Source: Selaginella moellendorffii (Eukaryota; Streptophyta; Lycopodiopsida; Selaginellales; Selaginellaceae). Taken from it: DNA of 64,000 nt. The position numbers and the translations under genes were made by a program. The notes beneath the pieces were generated by a model. It did no database searches and was not told the DNA's origin. It saw only the letters and a program-made list of their open reading frames with translations. Every line of letters begins with the position of its first letter. Position 1 is the first letter of the stretch. The stretch spans positions 383,794-447,793 of the forward strand of contig NW_003314308.1 of assembly GCF_000143415.4 (NCBI RefSeq), read 5' to 3'. This document shows positions 1 to 11,934 of the stretch, in pieces.

Positions 1-482
<482 letters not shown>

Positions 483-1194
483 ATGGGGCGGCCGTCTGTG
501 TTTGTGGTGATCTTCATCATTGTAGCTCACATTATCTCTTTCGCGATGTCTCTTGGGGCGGAGACTCGACGAACAAAGGTAAACCTCTCGCGCTCTCTCC
601 GAGATAGATTTTTCATTGCGAGTCTTCCAGGTAGTTTGGGAGTATGATCCCAATAACCAGTACTACTATTGCAAATACAAGCTAGACATCGCTAGTGGTC
701 TCGCTGGAGCGGCCTTTGTATTTAATCTCCTCTCGTTTCTGTTGATCATGGGAATGACCAAGTGCTACTGCTGTGCGGGTCCTCACAAGCCCAGTGGAAA
801 TCGATTCTGTGCACTCCTCTCCTTTTTTCTACTCATGTAAGTAGCTTTGGAGCTTTTCATTCCAGCTTTGATTTTCTCTTTGGTTTTGCGTTGTTCTTGC
901 AGAATCGTGTTTATAATTGCCGAGGCTTGCCTTCTCGCCGGCGTCAACCGCAACCAAATGAGAACAAAGACGATATACTTCCAGGGGCAAAACGTTCCCG
1001 ACTGTGAGACTATAAGCAAAGGCATCTTCTCGGCGGCGGCGGCGTTTACGTTCTTCTGCCTGATACTGAGCTTATCTTACTACGTTTCAGCCGCAAAGTC
1101 GGAAGATAGCTATCCGCTGCCTCCGCGGCCACCGTCGGTCGGGATGACAATGTTTCCTCAGCAGCCATCCGGCCCGAGTCCCTATGCCTTGTAA
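483..1194 (+). CDS. DUF1218 four-helix membrane protein (intact copy A)
   Basis: Three exons, 483-578, 631-836 and 903-1194, join in phase to give 197 residues. Four hydrophobic segments are visible, near residues 5-25, 52-72, 90-115 and 150-170. Between them lie the DUF1218 hallmarks: a cysteine cluster (KCYCCAG), an N-R-F-C-A turn and the EACLLAG helix. The tail is proline-rich and probably cytosolic. DUF1218 proteins are plant-specific endomembrane or plasma-membrane proteins; Arabidopsis members have been linked to secondary-wall lignin and vein patterning, and any such role here is inference. A broken copy lies at about 11,935-12,446, so this is the surviving duplicate. Its stop lies about 100 bases from the convergent TLP stop. 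Both introns (52 and 66 bases) are very short, as in the neighbouring genes. Confidence 0.85.
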
Positions 1195-1294
1195 GCTCTC
1201 GCCTTTCACGACGACGACGAACTCCGGGACTTCTTCTTTCAACTTTCCTGGAAGCGATCGGTCACACAAAGTAAGCTTCTTTTTTTTTCCTCTC

Positions 1295-1819
1295 TTATGG
1301 ACAAAACGTGATAATGTAATCGCCACCGCTTGGACAGGGAACCATTTTCGGATGGCAGTAGTGGTTGCGACACTGGATAGACTTACACCCGGCAGCGGTC
1401 GGGGAGATGGCGAGGGGGACGCTCCCGCGAGAGAACCCGATACCATAAAAGTCGGTGTCTCCGGAGTGGCCGGAATTGAGCTGGAACTCGGCTATACTGG
1501 ATGGAAGAAGGTTGGTAATGTAGAAACTTCCCGAGAGAGCTGCGGTGGATTCAACAGGGACCTGTCCGGTGCCTCCAGCCTCGAGCGTGAAGACGTTCCT
1601 CAGCGCCGTGTGGTCTCCTTCCATATGCATCTGGACGTTGAGAGTGAAGTCGCAGTTATTCCTCGTCTGGAATGTGGTCACAGCTGGTCAGAGCAGGACA
1701 ACGATCGTTAGAACCATAGATCTGCAAGTGGAAGGGGAAAAAGCAAAGCCCGCAAACAAACCGTGAACTGGGATCGTCGAAAAGAGCAGTAGCAGCAGCG
1801 AAGCTATGATCTTCTTCAT
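1295..1819 (-). CDS. Small thaumatin-like protein, secreted (intact copy A)
   Basis: Two exons on the minus strand, 1762-1819 and 1295-1683, give 148 residues. Exon 1 encodes a signal peptide (MKKIIASLLLLLFSTIPVHA). The mature part begins TTFQTRNNCDF, resembling the thaumatin start, and ends in the family's C-terminal signature DYIITFCP. In between are DTDFYGIGF and VPLAISP followed by paired cysteines. Length and cysteine number are below those of full-size PR-5 proteins (about 200-230 residues and 16 cysteines), so this is a short thaumatin-like protein lacking much of domain II. The family is extracellular and often defence- or stress-related, but the acidic-cleft residues cannot be judged here. 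The intron was placed because direct read-through meets an in-frame TGA. A pseudogene copy lies at 12,117-12,780. Confidence 0.72.
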
Positions 1820-2639
1820 CTTGGTCGGGAGCAAAATCACGCACGCAGCAAAGCTCCGGCTTATGAATCGCAGCCCGGGGAGAAATCACACAAAGTAATT
1901 GGATGTAAACGTGGTTTTCCAGAGCTTGAGTGGATATCCAAGAGTCCAGATAGCTTTCACGAGGAACAACAGAGCTCCCACTATGGCGACACTTGGAAGA
2001 GTGTCAGAGGTGGTATATTGCGATCCAAAACTCCACTATCGTCACTAAATCAAATAGAATCGGCATATTCCATATTCTATTTCCCGCATAAACCCTAGAA
2101 AGAAAATTTTGGGGGGTGGGGCCATACCACTGCTGCTACTGGATTTGCCGCCATCGCTCTCCATGAGAATCGCGAGCGCGCGAGGTTTTCACTTTGGGCC
2201 GATGTTCCGCGGATGAGCAGGTCAGGAAGAGCATTTTGGAAGAAAAAATTTGTTTGATTGATACGAGTGAGAACAGGAGTGGAGATGCTCTTCATTACAA
2301 AGGTTTTTTCTTTTCTTCTTTCCTTCTTCTTGGTTTTCATTCTAACTTCTTACAGGTTATAGTAATGCGATGAGATTCCCAACACTCTTTGATGATTTAC
2401 TCGACCATCTTCCTCTCTGCTGCAGACACTGCTTTTGCTACGACAGATATGACTCCGTCGCTAGGCTCTAATATGAACGAACGTGGGAAAGATTAGAAAG
2501 ATTTTAGGCTAATAGACTTACCATGCCGTTTAATCAATGCCTTCTTCCCATCTTCGAAAGTGGTGAAGATCGTAAGGAGCTAGATTCTTATCAAACTTAA
2601 GGTTTCTAACTGCATAAGCATATGATCAGAAAACAAAGA

Positions 2640-3920
2640 AGTTTTTATTAAAAGAGAAAAGATTCATTGATGTTGAGATGGCATCTATGAGTAAAAGGAT
2701 GTAACCATATGTGCAAACAAGTGGGCAGATAAGAGGAATCATCATATCATAGGGATTGTGGCATATAGTCAAGGACATGTAACTTTTTTGAAAGCTAACA
2801 ATATTTCCTCAATAAAAAAAAACAGTTGAGAATACTTTGCATTGCTAAGTAGAAGGCATTAACATTGTGGGTGCAGAGAATGTTGTCATGGTTGTAATAA
2901 ATGGGGAAAATGCAAACAAAGTAACAAAAACAATTCTGAAATAGAGGTACTCATTTCCATGGATAGTAATGCTTCTGGAGTGAAGAAAGGCTTTGGTGAG
3001 CTTCATTAGAAACCACTCTCATATGGTGGTGTTGCTAATGGAATTTACTCATAAACGAATGTTGTGCTATAGTGATATAAAGTTTGGTTAACTTTATTAT
3101 GATAGAGAGGATAGTGGAGCTTCGAGAAGCTCTATAACAAATGTTCATATACTCTATGTATAGAGCAAGGCCTATGAAGGCAAGAGTTGGCAGAGACAAT
3201 TATGTAACTATATTTGATGACCATTTTCAAGAACAAGCTAAGGACATATTAGAGGTACTTGAGGATGCTATACTACTACTTCGTCTTGTGGACGATGATA
3301 TACTTACAATTGGAAAAATATATAAGTGTATAAATAAGTTGAATGGAAGTTTAGAGGAACAATAATCAGATTATGGTAGATATAGAGAACTTCATCAAAT
3401 TATGTTTAATTGGTGGCATGAGTATCACTTGCTCATGCACTTGGTGAGATATATACTAGACCCTAAGTTTAAGACCATGAAAAACATGCTAACAGAAAAG
3501 TTATGAAGGATTGGAATGCTTATTTATTAGCCATATTTACATCTAGTGAGAAGGATGTAATATAGGATGAGATTTTAACTTACAAGAGGATAGGAAACAT
3601 TTTCAACTCAATTGATGCTAAGGCTAATCACACTAAGAGGGGAGTTGTATGTTGGTGGAAGAATTATGGTTATGAAATTCCAGTGCTTTAGAAGCTAGCC
3701 ATTCAAGTTCTAAATCAAGTATGCTCATCACCTTTGGTGGAGAGATTGTTTAACACTTTCAAGCATGTCTCTTCAAAAAAGAGGAATAACCATGATTATG
3801 ACAAGTTTTTAAGCTACAAAGTACTAAAAACAATTCCTCATCTGGAAAACAAACTTGAGTCAGGAGAGGAAGAGGAAGATCGAGATGATGTTGAAGATAA
3901 TGATGATTTGTAGGATGTTT
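2640..3920 (+). mobile_element. Decayed hAT-superfamily transposon with transposase relic
   Basis: The plus strand shows scattered transposase-like peptides in order. Near 2,875 there is a GAENVV...I-N-A block like the catalytic-core region of plant hAT (DUF659) transposases. An open stretch of 74 codons lies at 3,141-3,365. From about 3,640 comes WWKNYGYEIPVL, then VLNQVCSSPLVERLF and SKKRNNHDY, which is the C-terminal hAT dimerisation domain. It ends in an acidic tail near 3,912. Several internal stops (TAG, TAA) interrupt it, many explicable by C-to-T or G-to-A changes. It sits in the AAR2 pseudogene. Terminal inverted repeats and an 8-base target duplication were not identified, so the ends are approximate. 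Confidence 0.7.
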
Positions 3921-4129
3921 GAGTAGTTTATATATAATAAAAAGTAGCATTCCTAGAATTAAAAATAGATATTCTTAGAATATTCACTAGAATATTAGTG
4001 AGCCATCATGAGCAGTGATCATAGGTTCTAAAGCTCATGTTCATGTTCCATGTTAGTGTTTGTAACTATGCATAGGTGATTTTACTCATGCTGCAGCCTG
4101 TTGACAGAGAGATCCTTAAGCACCCCCTC

Positions 4130-5590
4130 TGCGCCCTTCTGGGAGCAGGGGGCAAATCAACAAAAAGGTGTTTTTTATTATTTTTTAAAAATTACTCCAA
4201 ATATTAGAAAGCTAAAAGAAACTGCCATACTTTGCCAACTTTGTTTTAAAGCCAACTTGTTCCCATGCACGTATTTGGAGCTCTTCTACCCACCACGAAA
4301 GTCTTCGTTCTAGCATGTATGGGTAGAGCTTTGAAAAGCTCCTACTCACCATTATACTGTGGTTGGTTGGGAGCATGGGATCGCTAGTTTTGTGGACTGG
4401 AACTATGCTCAAGATCATTTAGCAAATTCTAATTCCTGCTTCTTTGCTTGCGCCATGGGCCAGAGATGAAAGAAGGGCTGCATGAATACTTTGTGCCAAA
4501 CATTCCCATACTCATGCCACTCTTGCGCAAACACCACAACATCTAGACATAGTCGATATAAGTCACAACTCAGTTGAAGAGCTGTTAATGGTTTACTGGT
4601 ATTCATAAATCTCACCTTTCTCAATGCCATTTTTAACATCCTCTATCTTCTTTCCAAACTTCTTGTTTCTGGTGCTGCTGTAATTTCCTGGTTTATGATA
4701 GGTCCTTAGTCCTGGCTTCCTCCTCTAATGGCTCTGGATACCTTAAACTAAGCTCCCACCTTGCGAAAGCTTGTAAAACTTAACTTGTTTTGCCAGGAAT
4801 TCTCGTATATGGGTAGGAGGGGTTGCTCTTCCAGTGTACTCCGACTTCCATGTGAAGCCATTGTGAGTGCATGAAGTACTGTCTCAAGTGGAACACAGTA
4901 ACTTGTGTGACATTAGACACTTTAGAAGCCTTTGTCCCTAATCGGTAGTTCACCTCTAGAACGAAATCTTGCTTGTCCTCTTTGAGGTTGGTCTGTTATT
5001 TTCTAAGGAATTTGTACAGGGTTGGTCTCGTTTTTTGAAGATAATTTACCAGGTAACTAGTGGTCTTGGTCTCCAGAATTTTCAGTTGGAGCCTAGTTGC
5101 AAAGGCAGCCGGAGTAGATCCTATGGATTCCAAGAAACTATGAAAGGCCTGCAAGATAGTAACAGAATTGTGGGATTACTTTCTTACCTGTGGTACATCA
5201 TCAATCTCATTGTCACTGCTGGAAGTAGTGTCCAAATCGACGCCCGTGAGGGACAACGTACTACGTCCCTCATCTTCATTCAAATTGACGATATAACAAT
5301 TTCATAGAGGTTACAAAATGGAACTTTCAAATATTACATAGTAATGACTTCGGATGAATTCCAGGGAAGGCAATTAGCAACTCAAAAAGAAACGGGTGGA
5401 CCAAACGTGATAGATTCAGTCAAAGCGGTACTTAGAATGAACATGAGAGTAGGTATGTACTCTCAAGTACGTAGGTACGTACCAGCGCAGGTACGTATTT
5501 GCGCGTAAGTACAAAAGTTCTAATAGATTGATGGTGGTGTCCAAATCTGGCCAGATCTGGAGGATGGTAGAATAGTCAAGAGCCATAGAT
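4130..5590. other. Insert of unknown origin in copy A, transposon-like
   Basis: This DNA has no counterpart in block B and separates two AAR2 fragments, so it was inserted or replaced local sequence. The minus strand has open stretches of 74 codons (4,415-4,639, rich in W and H) and 68 codons (4,212-4,418). Around 5,190-5,300 the minus strand encodes an acidic, serine-rich peptide that may be an exon of the same decayed gene. Near 5,450-5,510 there is a cluster of GTACGTA/GTACGTACC motifs. I recognise no family; a decayed transposon gene is the most likely reading. Confidence 0.35.
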
Positions 5591-5756
5591 CAACCTCTTT
5601 CATGTTTTTCTTCTTTACATGTTCGCCAAAACCTTTTCATTCCAGCAAGTTGAGAAATGGAATACGATGTGACTGAGATGGTGATGGATCGAGAATTTGG
5701 AGGCTTCTGGCAGCCGAGGTAGAGCTCCATTCCTGAGAGTTATGACACTTCCCAAC

Positions 5757-6797
5757 TTAAGTGCGAACGTGGATTTCCACACAAGGGTCACCAAGCTGTT
5801 GCTGCTGCCGTCGCCGCAAGATGTTCATCGCTCGAGCCATTATGTAACAAGGCAGAAGAAATCCTGCGGCGCCGAGAAAGAAGAGCTGGACAAAATCAAA
5901 GTCTCAACAAACCAGGAGACATCTATCCGAGTTTAAACGCTACCGTAAAGAAAGTGGAGGCGTCGCCGTCGCTCCCGGCGGCACCAAGAGCCAGCGTGAG
6001 ACGAAGTAGCAGCAGTGCCATCAACTGAGACCCGAGGTAAAAGCTCTTGTCATTCGGAAAAAAACACAAGAACTAATGCGAGTGTACTTACGATGACTGC
6101 AGTAGAACGGCAACAGGCAGCTCCGGAAGCATTTGCAGCCGCGTAGTCATCGATTTCCTGGATGAAGTTACGCTCGGCAGCCATTGCCATGATTCGAGGA
6201 TCAAGCTGATGGTGGCTTCTCCATTCGACGTTCCTGCCAAGAAACAAAACGATGGAAGGTACTTTAGCACCTTCGCTTCACAGAAGATCGCTGACTGACG
6301 CTACATACCTGGAGTGGTCATCGGGGAGAGCAACAGGAGCGGCAGGACGGACTGGCTCTGTGCAGCCTTTAAAAGGCTGCAAAACAGGACACCGAGAAAA
6401 AGAAAAGAAAACGTGATCGGAATCAGCGAACACGAGCAAGGTAAATCATAAGTTCAGTGCGGATGATGCTACCTGCTGACAAATCTCGCAGATGGTGTCC
6501 CCTTTTTCGTTGCACCAGCACTGCACGCACTTTCGATGAGCATACTGCCAAAACCAGAAACTTGCTTAGAACTCTCAGCCGGCACGAAGAACATACTTTC
6601 AAGCTGCCGCAGCAAGAGCACGGGATTTCGAGATTCCCAGCCTCGTCTTCCTCTAGGCAGATTCTACATTCGTCCTGCTGGGATTTTAGCGATGGTGGCG
6701 ATGGTGAGTGATCCTGGTGATGGTGCTGCTGCTGCCGCTGATCAATTGGGAAGATGGAAAAACTGGTTTTTGATGAGCAGCGACAAGCTGGTTCCAT
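5757..6797 (-). CDS. RING-CH (MARCH-type) membrane E3 ubiquitin ligase, copy A, shortened N-terminus
   Basis: Six exons on the minus strand (6597-6797, 6473-6544, 6309-6376, 6092-6233, 5944-6024, 5757-5885) join in phase to 230 residues. The C4HC3 RING-CH ligands are all present: CRIC, CSC, H-x2-C and CEIC (about residues 44-91). Then come the plant DUF3675-type region (PRIMAMAAER, AANASGAACCRS) and two hydrophobic segments ending LLPCYIMARAMN. Such proteins transfer ubiquitin to membrane cargo. Relative to copy B, the original start (about 6,869) is followed by an in-frame TAA and TGA. The open frame used here begins at a downstream ATG in another frame that rejoins the family frame before the RING. 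Whether it is expressed is unknown, but purifying constraint seems likely since every exon stays open. Confidence 0.68.
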
Positions 6798-7159
6798 TCT
6801 TCTGGAAGTGGGATTAGCGCAAACAAGCGCCGAGCCTCTCGACGTCTAGAGCGTGATCTTCCATATAAGCCGTGTGTGGAGCGAAGATCACAAAAAGGAA
6901 GAGGAGAAAAAAAATGGAGGAAGAAGATGTTTTCCAAAACGGTAAAACTCGTTTTAGTGTCAACATTTCTAGCCGAGAACTGGGAGTGAACGAGTGAAGC
7001 ATGCACGAGACATTCCGCTGCTGCAGCGAACAAAGAGAAGGAAAAAGGAGAGAAGAAAAATCACCAGCACAAGAAGAAATCCTTCTTCAAACGATCATCA
7101 GGCCATGGCAGCTTTTATAGGTCAGAAAAGAAAAGAACCTCTGAACGTTGAGTCCCAAA

Positions 7160-8290
7160 ATCCTCAAATATATAGCAAAACTGCGAGAAGGTGGTGGTTT
7201 GAAGTTCCGGGAAGTATAGGCGTAGACGGCATCAGAAAATGGCATATGCCACATCCTCAGCTCACCTCCAATCGTTCTAGTGGTGGAGATTACCGTGCAA
7301 GCGTCTATTTCCTTGAGTACGTACTCGCAGACTTTCTCTCGCACGCCTGTCGGGGTCAAGCCTCGCATACTTCCTCCAAGGTTTCGAGGGCGCTATTAAT
7401 TTTCCGCCAGCGGTGGTGGTCAATTGAAGTTCTGGAAAGACAAGCGTACTCCGGGCATTAGAAAATTGCATATGATATCCCACATCCAGTTGGCAGATCG
7501 GGCATCTCCAATCGTCCCCGCCTCCTCGCTATACCGTGCAAGCGTGCGATTCCTCGAGTACATATGTGGAAAGTTTTTTCTCACTCCCAGACTTTCACTC
7601 TGAAATGATAGATTTGACCCAATGTATGGCCCAGCAGCATGTGGTCTTATTTTAGGAGCCATAGACATGGTTAGTTAATTAAATAAGTTTAACTAATATA
7701 ATGCTTCCTTGTTGCGCTCGTCTACGGGAGTTCCATTAGAGCTAGAGTTTCTTGAATAGCTTACTATGTGTGTTTTCTTCTCAGCCAAGCCTGGCACTGA
7801 GAAAGCAGGATTTCAGCGACGTGGAGAGATCGACAGTGCGGCTGCTGGTGGGGAGAGATCGACCGTTGTTTCCTCTCGATTCTAGCAGCAGCAATCTCCT
7901 CGTGGAGCTCCTGCTCTCCACAGCAGGAGCAGCAGCATTTGGGGCTGGGACTGGGGTACATTATGCCACAAGTGACTGCTTTCCCTCGCTCAAGTGCCAG
8001 CAATAGCATTTTCATTCTGGCAAAAGCAAAGCTCGTATTGTGGCTCGTGGCAATGGGGGTCCAAGGTCCTACTGGACGAATCAAAACGAGAACCAGCAAG
8101 CAATCACAAGGTTTCGCCATGGATGCCACAGGAAGAAATCCCTTCTTCTACCGTCTTTCGGCAGCTCCAGGACGACGCAGCCATGGTGGTAAACATGATC
8201 TATTCTTTCTGTGGCTTCCATCTTTTTTCTTTTCTTCTCGGCTAGATCTTGGAGAAGGGTGACTATCTCATGATGCAGAACCTAGGAAAG
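7160..8290. other. Unassigned stretch with a roughly 200-base direct duplication and exon-like ORFs
   Basis: Two diverged direct copies of about 190 bases lie at 7,185-7,385 and 7,410-7,600. Both contain a GTGGTGGT start, GCATATG and ACCGTGCAAGCGT. Minus-strand translations of the two are related (for example TIGGELRMWHM against TIGDARSANWMWD) but match no family I know. From 7,750 to 8,290 there are overlapping ORFs of 80-107 codons with balanced composition, and GT-AG sites near 8,190 and 8,250 would join PQEEIPSSTVFRQLQDDAAMV to ILEKGDYLMMQ. This could be a decayed or unrecognised gene; no function is proposed. Confidence 0.3.
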
Positions 8291-8299
8291 TCAGGTTAG

Positions 8300-9335
8300 T
8301 ATTTTTATTTTTTTGTAAGTCTTTCTTGATCAATCTCAAGACAGAGTCATCTTTTGCAGCCATCAAGTTTAAGACGGAGTCATCCTGGCAATCAAGTTCA
8401 AGGCGTAGTTGAGACCACTCCGGTTCATCAGCTATTTCCAGACAACTTCACTTTTTTAATATATGATTTCAAGCAGAGTCTTCAGCCAATGTGGAGTTCT
8501 CCACGACCACGGCCATCAAGAGTTCTCGATGGGCGAGTGCCATCAAACACAAGGCTGCTGAGTCTGAGTGTTACAAGCACAATAAGGTGGTCTCAATTTC
8601 CTTGAGAGGTATTTCATATGTCTCAAAGAACGCTCAAAAGAAATACGATAAAATAAAATTAAGATACTATAAATAATGTTATTTAGTATTAATTATTAAT
8701 CCAATTTTATAATTATAAACATGTTTAAAGTTTATAAACAAAAAATTAATATTATTGCACAATCCTAAATGATTTCCCTCCAAACCCAATTCTCAATAGT
8801 CTTCCAGGACATCTCCATTATTATAGGCAATCTTAGTTCTTCCAGGCAGCTTATCAAGGTAACAATCAAGAAGTGTTTAACACTTCTTCTAAATAAGCAT
8901 TTAGAGGGTAGTATAAACAATGGAGGTATGGGGAGAGAAGGAAATTAGTTTCTTCAAGTTAAAACTACTTTAAGACTCAGGTAAGTATCAAGAAGTGTAG
9001 TTCTTCATAACAGTAGGGCAATACTTTAGTATTTTATATAGTTTGTCATGTAACTTTTAGTGTGCACAACCTATAAATTATTTTATTGTGCAGCAACACT
9101 AAATCCTTTTGATCTACCAATTCACTAAGATCAACTTCACACGATCACCCGTGATACAAAAAGGTTTCTTATATATAAAAAGATTATCAATTGTCTAATA
9201 ACATCATTATTCCATGTGTTTAGGGCAAATTCATTTGATGATATGACACTTTTTATTTTAGTATTTTCCCCAGTAGCATTCTTGTTTACTAAGGGCTTGT
9301 GCATTGCCTATGCTAGTCAACACACAAAATCAATC
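8300..9335. other. AT-rich spacer inside copy A
   Basis: No gene was seen. Base composition shifts sharply to AT-rich near 8,640. Part may correspond to the 5' half of the RPS5 locus in copy B, but no exon is recognisable before about 9,335. Confidence 0.3.
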
Positions 9336-9735
9336 CAAATAATTATGGATGCCATTATCAACAAGTAAAGCTAGATTTAATTATGTTTATTTATGCATAA
9401 TTTTTATTCTTCCTCTTTGCACTATATGAATTAGTTTTGTTAGTGTGGTCAGATGTCAAGAAGAAAGTATGACATTATTATATTTATTGATGTTTAAATT
9501 ATTTGATGAAAGAAAAAGGCTGAGGGGAAGCAATCTAAAAGTAAAGATTGAAAATTTAGAGTATTTTGTTCCAAGGCATTTGAATTTAAGACTATCTTAA
9601 CCATGTTCTATAAGAAAGAATATTTTTTAGAATGAATTAATTAGAATTGGTTTCTTAGTATCACTAATCTAGTAGAACAATCACCCAAAATAATGGATAG
9701 CCTCAAACAAGACTTAAAATCAATTATATACTATT
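9335..9735 (+). pseudogene. RPS5 relic and 3' flank, copy A
   Basis: At about 9,335-9,385 the sequence aligns with the end of RPS5 exon 3 (codons for [10 protein letters not shown]) and its intron donor. Near 9,449 it resumes with the start of exon 4. From 9,500 to 9,735 it aligns with the RPS5 3' flank at about 17,998-18,240. Most differences are C-to-T or G-to-A relative to the intact copy, consistent with deamination of methylated cytosines. The coding capacity is lost. Confidence 0.75.
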
Positions 9736-9739
9736 ATCA

Positions 9740-11930
9740 ATGGCATTTTTGTGAACTATAAATTTTTCCTTTTCAATTTGTTAATTTACCTTGTCTATCT
9801 AACCACCATTACTTTGGCCTTAGTTAAGTTCCCTTGCTAAGATTCTTGTTTATTATACCAACTTCTACCTAGTTTTACTTGGTTTTAACTACTCATTACA
9901 GAATGTTAACTATCCATTCACGAATTATTAAATTCTCTCTTAATCCCCCTCCCTAGGTTAAATTAGATTTAAAGGTTTGACTACACTTCCTGCAAACATA
10001 AGCAGCCAAACACACAAATCCTTTAGGTTTTTAACCTCCCTTGGTATAACAAGGTTTGATCATGGGACCCTTTAAATCCTAGTTTTGGGTGCATTTTTTG
10101 CTTCAAGACTATAAGGGGAAACATTACGGTTTAATGGCTCAGTATAGGTACTTTTACTCCCCCATTTGCATCCTAAAGGGAAGGTCCAAACCCTTAAGAA
10201 AGAGCAAGGACTAATGAGCTGTATGATACTCAAATGAGGCATTATTTCATTTGAGCTAAGAACATTGTAATCAGTTTTTCTTTCGGGAATGGGAATTGCT
10301 CTTGAGGACTTCCTTGGGTGGTTTCTTTGGCATTAGCCGAGTCTGTACTCACTCCCACCAAAAGCCATTAGCCCCTAGTCCCAACTTCGGTTTAGAAGTA
10401 GTTTAATCAATTTCGAAGTAATATTAAAAAGTTCCTTCAAGACTGGTTCCTACACTTCATTATCCTTACTATACTTTTTGGAACCTTTTATAACAACCCC
10501 TTACAATACTCCTTATGCCCCCGCCCCCCCCCCCCCCCCTATACCCCCCCTTGGGAGATGATTGTTTTGTGCTTTCACCCCACGATCTATATTAGTACTC
10601 AGACTTGATTTCAGATTTGGTTTTGAACTCGACCTCAGATTTAATTTTGAACCCAATCTTGGATCTCAGACTCAGTCTTGAACTTGGTCTCGAACTTAAT
10701 CTTGAACTCGGTCTCGAACTTAGTCTTAGGCTCAATCTCATCTGATGAACTTTTTATCGTTTCAATCATAATTTTAGGGATCCTTTAACATACGACATTA
10801 GTTCCTTACATTTTTTTAATATTAATCCATATAACTTAAAAGATGACTTAGGGTTTTGGTGGTAGAGCTTGTGGCATAAAGGACTTTGGGGTGCTAGGTG
10901 CTAACTTCACTTAATAAGCCACTTTATTGATTGTTCCAAGGTTTTATAAGATAACTTATCACTTCTCTCATCTCTTAAGAATATGATGGTTACAATTTTG
11001 AGCCACTTGCAAGTTCCTCTTTCATATTTCATCCAATTTTATGATAAATTCTTTGTCATTTCATCCATATAAAATTTACATAAACTATATTCAAAAGCTA
11101 TTTTTCAATGACAGCCATACATTGCAAAGTAAAGTGTCATTTTGATGCCACTATGCTATTATTATAAACAAACTTTAACTTATCCTATTATCCTTCTTGC
11201 CTATAAACAATGCATCTTAGCATGTCTTCAATCACCTAGTGGACTCATACAATTTATCTATTTGTGTGAGTTGTGTTTTGATGAGGAATGAATCTTGAGC
11301 TTTGCATGTTGATTGGCTTGTTGATTTATTATTACACTAAGAATTTTAAAAAGCATTAAGACTATTATGCATTATCCTCCTTTATAATCTTTGTTGTTGA
11401 CGAAGAGTATTACTGATTAGCTCTCTGATCTCAACAACTTGCTCAATTAGATATTTCAACTGAGAATATTAACCCATAATAGTAATTCTACCTTTTAATT
11501 TCTATCTACACTTCCAAGACTGAAAATTAAAAAGACAAGAGTGTAAAATATTTTCCATTGGCATCCATTGCATAATGTGCCTCTAGCTGGCCTAAAACCA
11601 TGTATTATTACCATGACAATAAAATTTAATTATAAAGACAATAATACAAGAATAAAGCATGACTCAAATATAACAAAATAGTGGAAAACACTTAAGAGCT
11701 GCTATAAAAGATCTCTTTTGCAAAGATTGTTGCTACTTTAGTAAGATAAAAGTGGGGCAGCCTAAAAAGCTATCCCAGAAGATGATCCTGTAAATATTAA
11801 TTGAAAAGTTGAGAAGCTCTCACAAGTGGGAGTGATAACTTCATAATAGATTTATTTTATAAAAGCACAAAACAAATAATATTCTTAAAGCCCAAAAAAA
11901 AACTGCGGGGTCCAAGGATCTACCGGAATG
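9740..11930. other. AT-rich spacer between the duplicated blocks
   Basis: No gene was seen. There is a C-rich run at about 10,518-10,547. A stretch at about 10,600-10,740 is built from diverged repeats of an ACTCGGTCTCGAAC-like unit, reminiscent of the GAGTC-type array at 58,170-58,720 in opposite orientation. Transposon debris is likely, but no diagnostic domain was found. Confidence 0.4.
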
Positions 11931-11934
11931 ACCA

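Larger units (their letters stand above)
2090..5720 (+). pseudogene. AAR2 pseudogene, copy A, fragmented
   Basis: Pieces of the intact AAR2 gene at 13,017-14,865 are recognisable, but the reading frame is destroyed. At 2,090-2,384, exons 1-4 and their introns align with several deletions, including loss of the start codon region. At 2,385-2,623 the segment matching 13,571-13,855 is present in reverse orientation. A hAT relic follows, then a short remnant of exon 11 at about 4,078-4,125, then unrelated DNA, and finally the AAR2 3' flank from about 5,590. The functional copy is in block B. Confidence 0.85.
700..9740 (+). repeat. Segmental duplication, copy A
   Basis: This block matches about 11,930-18,270 in the same order: DUF1218, TLP, AAR2, RING-CH, RPS5 and 3' flank. 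It is longer than copy B because AT-rich DNA has been inserted at about 2,624-4,070, 4,130-5,590 and 7,160-9,330. Clearly alignable anchors are 750-1,900, 2,090-2,623, 4,080-4,125, 5,590-7,150, 9,335-9,480 and 9,500-9,735. Edges are approximate. Confidence 0.85.

Noticed and set aside
10518-10547. C-rich run as a possible G-quadruplex or origin element
   Set aside because: A homopolymer-like tract with no other supporting feature; could be a sequencing or assembly artefact.
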